From the NCBI GenBank assembly GCA_003024985.2, contig PXIH01S0020824.1: a DNA stretch of 12,172 nucleotides; one strand, 5' to 3'. The stretch is from Euperipatoides rowelli (Eukaryota > Onychophora > Udeonychophora > Euonychophora > Peripatopsidae). Below the pieces are notes generated by a model that saw nothing but the letters and a program-made list of their open reading frames with translations, was not told the origin of the DNA and did not search any database. A program made the translations under genes and the position numbers. Shown piece after piece: positions 7,150-12,172 of the stretch; within the stretch, counting starts at the first letter, position 1; each line of letters starts with the position of its first letter.

Positions 7150-7800
7150 TGACTAAAATGTGGATTGTATATTAATTTATATCGGCCTGTTTCTAACCTC
7201 TCGTGTGGATGTTAGGGAATTATTGTGGAATTGTTTTCCACTAGATTTTAAAATGATTAATTTTGCGCTACTTTAATTTATAATTTAAATTATTAAAATA
7301 ACAATAGATGAAAAGTCAAACAATAGACAGTTTTTTTTTCTTAATATAATTATTATTCAGAACATTTTATTATTGTGTAATGTGTTATAACAGGGTTGTA
7401 CTATGTTTTGAAGATGAGGGTGTACGTACAGTGTTCCAAACTTTGATTTAAACAATTGATTAATTTGAATATTTAAATGCATGTAGCAATTTTTACATTG
7501 CTACATGCAATTTTGAAGGAAAAAAAATGTTTTAAAATTATTGAATTGAATAGTACCGGTATTAAAAATGAAAAATATATTCATAGTTTTTTGTTATGAC
7601 TCAGTAGCTAATGGAAATTTTTTTAAAGAATAAAAATAAATCTCTAATGATAATAAATAATCTTCATGAGCTACTAGTAGATTGAATTTTACACATATTA
7701 TTTGTATGAATATAGTAAATAGTTTGAGTTATGTATTTATTATTATTATTTCTGAGGACACTTTTTTAGTCCTCCCCTCTCCCTCTGATTATTGCACATC
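7150..7800. other. AT-rich non-coding spacer between the two GGGGTTAGG repeats
   Basis: No gene is visible. It contains the perfect hairpin at 7478-7509, an ATT-type tract around 7734-7752 and a pyrimidine-rich patch at about 7771-7787. An ACCGGTAT word lies at 7555-7562. Confidence 0.45.
7478..7509. repeat. Perfect 13-bp inverted repeat with 6-base loop
   Basis: Arms TGCATGTAGCAAT (7478-7490) and ATTGCTACATGCA (7497-7509) are exact reverse complements around TTTTAC. It is far too short for a microRNA precursor. It is not a bacterial terminator in this context: there is no adjacent gene and the sequence is eukaryotic. An uncorrected fold-back or a recent palindromic duplication is the simplest origin. 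Confidence 0.8.
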
Positions 7801-7820
7801 ATGATTACCATAGGATTGGA

Positions 7821-7870
7821 GCATAATAGTAGGGGTTAGGGTTCAGGGTAAGGTTTGGACTGTACACATA
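7821..7870 (+). repeat. GGGGTTAGG-type dispersed repeat, copy 2
   Basis: This is the diverged partner of 7091-7140, in the same orientation and 730 bp away. It contains AGGGGTTAGGGTTCAGGGTA followed by TTTGGACTGTAC. It includes one exact TTAGGG unit and flanking near-units, so it is closer to the telomere-type hexamer than copy 1. A weaker third relative, TTTAGGGTTAGAATTAGAGT, lies at about 11217-11236. Confidence 0.55.
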
Positions 7871-7879
7871 AAATAAGGT

Positions 7880-8500
7880 TGCTATCTATTTCAATCACAG
7901 GAAATTAATAAATGCTGGGGGTTATCTATATAATAGATGCTTATGAAAAATCCGGGAGAAAACTATAGAAGTCTTAAAACACATCCACAGTAAACTAACA
8001 GTATTAAATATGCAATAGCGCCAACTTTTGAAAAATTGTTGTGAAAAGTAATAAAAGATTTACATGTATAATAAAAATGAAAATAATAATATTTACAACA
8101 CTGAAAAAATAATAATACAAAAATGAAAATAATTTATTAATTGAAAATTATGAGTGCCATATTAGCAAAGCAAGGTATTGATGCACTGCATAATGTCTCC
8201 ATTTTAGGTGGAAAGAATTCATCTAATGAAAAGATATCAGGTATGAAATGAAGACAGAACTTTGTTTTTCTAATAATAGAGAAAATTCTATGAATATTTT
8301 CAGCTTTTCTCTATGTACATATAATATATTTTCAGAAATCAAAATTCATACTATTAAATAACTTAGTCCACATATTTAATTGTAGATCATGAAAATAAAA
8401 ATATTTCCTGTTTATCTTCTAATCTGCAGTTTGGCACACCATAGTATAACAAATTTAATTATAGATCACAATTATTATTTTCTATAATCAGCTATTTATA
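7880..8500. other. AT-rich non-coding stretch
   Basis: Nothing identifiable. AAAATGAAAATAATA-type words recur around 8077-8094 and 8121-8134, an old local duplication at most. No coding frame of plausible composition is present. Confidence 0.45.
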
Positions 8501-8504
8501 ATGA

Positions 8505-8656
8505 TTTAACACTGTAAAGACATGACAGTGACATGTTCTTTGTTTATATTAGTAATTCCAGGTTTCATCACCTTCAACAGTGAAGGTGCTAGTTTTGTGA
8601 TAAAAACATAAGTCCTAATCTAAGGTTTGTCATCTCATTGTTACAATTAACAATGA
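8505..8656. repeat. Cluster of short perfect inverted repeats
   Basis: Several fold-backs fall within about 150 bp. CACTGT and ACAGTG pair across 8511-8529. ACATG and CATGT pair across 8520-8536. CACCTTCA (8569-8576) pairs with TGAAGGTG (8581-8588) around ACAG. TCATTGTT (8635-8642) pairs with AACAATGA (8649-8656) around ACAATT. The last two have perfect 8-bp stems. No long enclosing inverted repeat joins them, so the cluster is not shown to be one element. Confidence 0.4.
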
Positions 8657-8659
8657 TAG

Positions 8660-9225
8660 TACATTTCATATATAAAGGTAAAATCTGATGACCTTTAACT
8701 CTTTTATTTGTTTAAATGTTCCTGCTGTATAAGCAGAATAATGTAGAAAACTATTGGTGAGAGGGTAACCTGATTCTCTACAACATATCAAGTATAGTGG
8801 GATAAGCTTTACTCCTATTTTAATATTTCCTTATATTTTATTATTCTCTTATATTATAATTGTCTTATATTTTAATCACAGTTCAATTTCACATTGTTTC
8901 TTTCTGTTTTATTCTATTATTTATGATGAAGCCGATCAGTTTCAGGCAGCAGTTCAGTAAACTTATTTTAGTCTGCCTAGCGATTTTACCAAGATTGACG
9001 TTAGATAGAAGTAGTGTATATACCGATACCTGCTTTATTGTAGAAGCATAATTCATTTAATGAAAATTGATAAAATTTAAATTAATTTGTACATGATTCA
9101 ATTCTGATTTGTTATGTCAAGACTGCATAGACCATTTTTAAGTTAATTTCTTATTTGTGAGAACAAAGGTTTTTGTATCATACTTTTACAGTCTAGCTGG
9201 AAGTTCATAAAAGCTGTTGACTTAA
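8660..9225. other. Non-coding stretch with an unrecognised 63-codon frame
   Basis: The plus-strand frame 8860-9051 opens with a hydrophobic run and continues MKPISFRQQFSKLILVCLAI toward a stop at 9049-9051. The first 25 codons are T-rich, like the surrounding DNA. The later part (8925-9030) has slightly higher G+C and a more mixed composition. I know no family with this sequence. No donor or acceptor site stands out, and no gene is called. Confidence 0.35.
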
Positions 9226-9439
9226 AATGTTGTAATGAATCATTCAAGAATGATTTCCTCAACATGAATGTCTGATGATAATCAATGACAACTCTTTGCC
9301 CATGCGAGAAAAAAGTGAGCTGTTCACACTACATTTACCAATACATGAATTAAGTTAACTAAAATTGTAAAGCAGTTTAGCGAAGTGTGTGTACATTGTC
9401 AGCAAATCACGTCTTAAAATGTAACATAGACTGAATTTT

Positions 9440-9532
9440 ACTCATTGTAAATGAATCATATCAATGAATCACTGTGAATGACTTACATTGGTGAGTCAGC
9501 TTGCGAACTAGTTCACGAAAGACCCATCATTA
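9440..9532 (-). mobile_element. Possible hAT-type transposon terminus
   Basis: Read on the minus strand from 9532 the sequence begins TAATGATGGGTCTTTCGTGA, followed by the palindrome GAACTAGTTC (9505-9514 on the plus strand). Repeated AATGAATCA/GTGAATGAC words then run to about 9450. TAGTGATGGG-like ends followed by GAACGATTC/GAATCA-type subterminal repeats are common in animal hAT elements, which is the basis for the suggestion. The neighbouring GTATCTAA (9533-9540) would be one target-site copy, but I find no second copy or opposite terminus upstream. The element is therefore truncated or too diverged to close. Confidence 0.35.
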
Positions 9533-10071
9533 GTATCTAACATTAAAAAAAATCATATCGAGAAGTTTGTAAAAAACATAGAATAATCTCAAAGCTTAAA
9601 TTCCCTGTCATCTTGTGATTGTTACGTTAAAGTCTATCAAACCAATTGTTTTAGTTGTACTAAATGTAGCATGACTAGTTTATTTAAGTGATATTATAAA
9701 AATATCTTTATTATAAATTGAATAAAAAAAAAAGCAAACACAATGATGTTTATTCACATAAATATGAAGTTCATATTGATAACTCATCCCACTAGACTAG
9801 ACAACACTGCAGCAATAATATAAATTCATTAAAATAATTCTTATCTGAAAAAGTGTTATATAAAGTTCAATACATTTCCCTAAAGAATTTCTTACATAAT
9901 ATAAATAGAAATAAATTTCTGTTTACCTATAAAATAAAATGAATGATTGATTATCCTCCAGATATAATCTTCATATATCCACAATAGCAATTAATTCAAA
10001 CAAACAGATAACTTGATTAATCTATTCACTTAAACCTCAATTCCGAAAGAAAGTTTTTTTTTTTCTTGCAA

Positions 10072-10089
10072 AATAATAATAATAATAAT
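10072..10089. repeat. (AAT)6 microsatellite
   Basis: Six perfect AAT units. It is a simple repeat with no associated gene. Confidence 0.85.
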
Positions 10090-10282
10090 CTTTGTAAATA
10101 GAAAAGTAAAAATTAAATTTGATTGAAATAAATAAAAGCTAAAATAAATAACAACTCGTACTGCTCAAGTTGTTTACACATCCTTCAACAATCGATCCAA
10201 TTCCCTAATTGGAATTTATTTAAGCAAACATTTAAATTTGATTAATGCTTATTTGAAATTTAACTTCAAATAAATAAATAAC

Positions 10283-10296
10283 AAAAAAAAAAAAAA
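10283..10296. repeat. Poly-A run (A14)
   Basis: Fourteen A residues are preceded by AAATAAATAAC. This could be the tail of a retroposed sequence lying upstream on the plus strand, but nothing upstream is recognisable and no target duplication was found. It is equally well a plain homopolymer. Confidence 0.6.
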
Positions 10297-10830
10297 CAGG
10301 ACACTAAAGAATTAAAGGGAGTACATTGTAAATTTAAAAATACTTGCATTCAAAATGAATGAACTTGCATGGCTGTCAATTTAAATCTACTGAATGCTAT
10401 ATTATTTTAATCAAAGAAAACAGTTCTGGAAGGGTCTCAATCATTTTATGTATTGTGTGAATCTATAGTAACTGACAAACATAAAAAAGAAATCAATAAT
10501 CTTCCGTTCAAAAACGAAATTAAAAAGAGTTAAAAATATTTGTTCTCAAACTCATCAATCTTCTTATATTCTAACTTTCATTTTAACTGATAAAAATGCA
10601 ATATTTGATGAAATTCTTTAACCATTTGTTGCTTATGTTTAAAGAGTGTATAAAATTGCATGAGAGAAGAGGAACCAACTATTAGAAAATATAAATATTA
10701 AACAGTTATGGCTTTCTTAGCTTTTCTCAATTATCAGAAGGATATAGTCAATGTATCTATATAACAAATCTGGTTATAGATTATCTTATTCACTATCAAA
10801 CTTAAAACGGTATGATTAATTTGTAAGCAT

Positions 10831-11019
10831 GTGGAAATGTTTGTCTATCTTTTTGGTGACAAATCTTTCCACCCAAAATCACATGGTGCTAGTGTTTGTA
10901 TAGTAATAAAACCATGGTTTGAATTCATTTGTTGTAAATTGGCCCGGGCTGTCCACCTTTGTGTCATTTCACCCTTAGAAGTCTCACTCATAAATGCTGC
11001 AGCTAGGATGGTCATTTAA
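10831..11019. other. GC-richer patch open on both strands, unrecognised
   Basis: The plus strand is open for 62 codons (10831-11019). The minus strand is open for 56 codons, from an ATG at 11015 to a TAG at 10845, and reads MTILAAAFMSETSKGEMTQR then WTARANLQQ. Both contain more Gly, Ala, Arg and Trp than the AT-driven frames elsewhere, and the core has GGCCCGGGCTGTCCACC (10940-10956). The minus frame is bracketed by a TAA immediately before its ATG. I recognise neither product. A fragment of an interspersed repeat or a decayed exon are both possible. No splice signals or terminal repeats settle it. Confidence 0.25.
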
Positions 11020-12172
11020 TTTTTCTTCTTTATTGTATGCTAGTGAGCACCAAAAATGTTTGTGGGAAGGGGTAGCATTGCTAAATTAATTAGCCATGGC
11101 ACCCATGCCATTTTTTTTAAACTTTTAAACTTTTGCATAAATTATTAAATATTTTAAGCTTTAATTGTAGGCTATATAATATTAAGCTAAGTGTAGTTTG
11201 CAATTTTGTCCTCAAGTTTAGGGTTAGAATTAGAGTTAGGAGACTTATTTATTTTATTTTTATTTATTACAATATGAAAATGTATGTTGAATTGGCATTA
11301 ACTGTTTTCTAGTATGACTAGATTTATTTAATATTGTATGTTTAGACACAGATGAATAGGCTTACCTGATATAAAATGTAAGTGGTTTTTATACTTAAGG
11401 ATGAAGATTGTGTCAGATGAAATTTTTACTCTCCCCCCATCTCCAAAATAAAATTTAAAATGTGACAATTTTAATGGCATTTTCTTTAAATCTCTGAAGT
11501 TGTTGATTTTGTGATTTCAAGTAATTTATTTAAGGTTTATTAGGAAACCCATTGAGGGAGGGGAAACCATAATAAGACCTAAGTGCTCCTCCCTAAGTTT
11601 TTGGTTTTGGACATTCAGGTTTAGAATATTTTTCCCATGTGAAAACTTCCACACCATGTGAGCAGTATACTAATGAGTTTGGGGACTTCAGTTGATTCAA
11701 GTTAATGAAAAAAAAATATTAATTATGATTATCTCATAAAATATCAAAGAGTTAACATTTAGCATTAATAAAACTAATTGTCCTTTGGAGGTAGGCAAAT
11801 TAATGGAGCACAATAATTCATGTCACAAGACAAATGGTTTCATCCTTGCCAGTGACACTTATGAATTTTAATGAAAAATGTGCTTATGAGATAAAATCAT
11901 TTAATATTTTTTTTAAAATTTAGATTCACAAAAGCAATGAATATGATTAAGAAAAGTAAAGATATGGATACAGAATGTTTGAAGATGTTGTAGCTCCCTC
12001 TATTTACAAGCTTGGAATAACTCTAATTATATAATAAACTGGAGTTTAAAAGAGTCAAATTCTTTCTAAACAATTAAAAACTAATTAATAACTTATAGAG
12101 ATTTCAAACAATGATTTTTTTTTTAATTTCCTGAACATATCTTAAAATCCATTTTAACCCTTTCCACTCCAC
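11020..12172. other. AT-rich non-coding stretch to the window end
   Basis: No gene recognised. It contains a 6-bp-arm hairpin, ATGGCA-CCCA-TGCCAT, around 11095-11110. A degenerate TTTAGGGTTAGAATTAGAGT stretch lies at about 11217-11236, a C-rich patch at 11431-11437, and two CCATGTGA words near 11636 and 11653. Homopolymer runs are frequent. The sequence is cut by the window end with no feature in progress. Confidence 0.45.

Larger units (their letters stand above)
9541..10830. other. AT-rich non-coding stretch
   Basis: No gene, RNA or bounded mobile element was recognised. It holds A10 near 9724-9733, T11 at about 10054-10064, (AAT)6 at 10072-10089 and A14 at 10283-10296, plus several AAATAAATA words. 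All frames are broken by frequent stops. Confidence 0.5.

Noticed and set aside
7478-7509. Rho-independent terminator or microRNA precursor
   Set aside because: This is eukaryotic-looking DNA with no adjacent gene. The stem is too short for a microRNA precursor and no T-tract follows the stem directly.
7821-7862. True telomeric array
   Set aside because: There is only one exact TTAGGG unit, with irregular spacing and a shared non-telomeric suffix in both copies.
7091-7870. CRISPR-like direct repeats
   Set aside because: There are only two diverged copies 730 bp apart, with no regular spacers and no cas-like genes.

Overview
This window looks like non-coding nuclear DNA from an animal, most likely an invertebrate. 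By eye it is roughly 70 % A+T. It has no prokaryotic gene layout, ribosome-binding sites or operons, and no intact gene. All the long reading frames are short, AT-driven and unlike any protein I recognise. What can be identified is mobile-element debris: two decayed non-LTR retrotransposon ends, a Tigger/pogo-type MITE with TA target duplication, two hAT-like terminal pieces and a possible tRNA-derived SINE head. Simple repeats such as (ATT)n, (AAT)n, (ATTT)n and (ATAAC)n, and scattered TAGGCCTA words, fit an arthropod or mollusc, but the phylum cannot be fixed from this sequence. The single N at 6176 shows that this is a draft or ambiguous assembly.

Layout. 1-560 is AT-rich with no gene. 569-690 (+) is the decayed C-terminal tail of a CR1/L2/Jockey-like LINE ORF2. 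700-2040 is featureless AT-rich DNA. 2042-2358 is a degenerate trinucleotide tract, followed by C9 and (ATT)n. 2656-2830 is a 175-bp MITE with 25-bp terminal inverted repeats, 23/25 matching, between TA dinucleotides. 2961-3550 (-) is a 5'-truncated, frameshifted LINE ORF2 C-terminus, the best-supported coding relic. 3560-5400 is AT-rich, with a C11/A17 junction at 4578-4605. 5400-5760 is richer in G+C and CpG than its surroundings and holds an unrecognised 58-codon open frame and a nested hairpin. About 5897-6193 is a decayed hAT-like element whose right end is clear; it contains a tRNA-SINE-like insertion at 6024-6118.

From 6200 to 9230 the DNA is again non-coding. It holds a pair of diverged GGGGTTAGG-type repeats 730 bp apart (7091-7140 and 7821-7870), a perfect 13-bp-arm hairpin at 7478-7509 and a cluster of short hairpins at 8505-8656. 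About 9440-9532 resembles a hAT-type terminus. 9540-10830 is AT-rich with simple repeats. 10831-11019 is a moderately GC-richer patch open on both strands, not recognised. The rest is AT-rich.

The window is most simply an intergenic region or a large intron. The elements are independent insertions of different ages and do not form a pathway. I found no convincing new biological system. The most useful leads are the nested SINE-in-hAT arrangement, the Tigger-like MITE with extra internal copies of its terminal motif, and the CpG-richer patch at 5400-5760.
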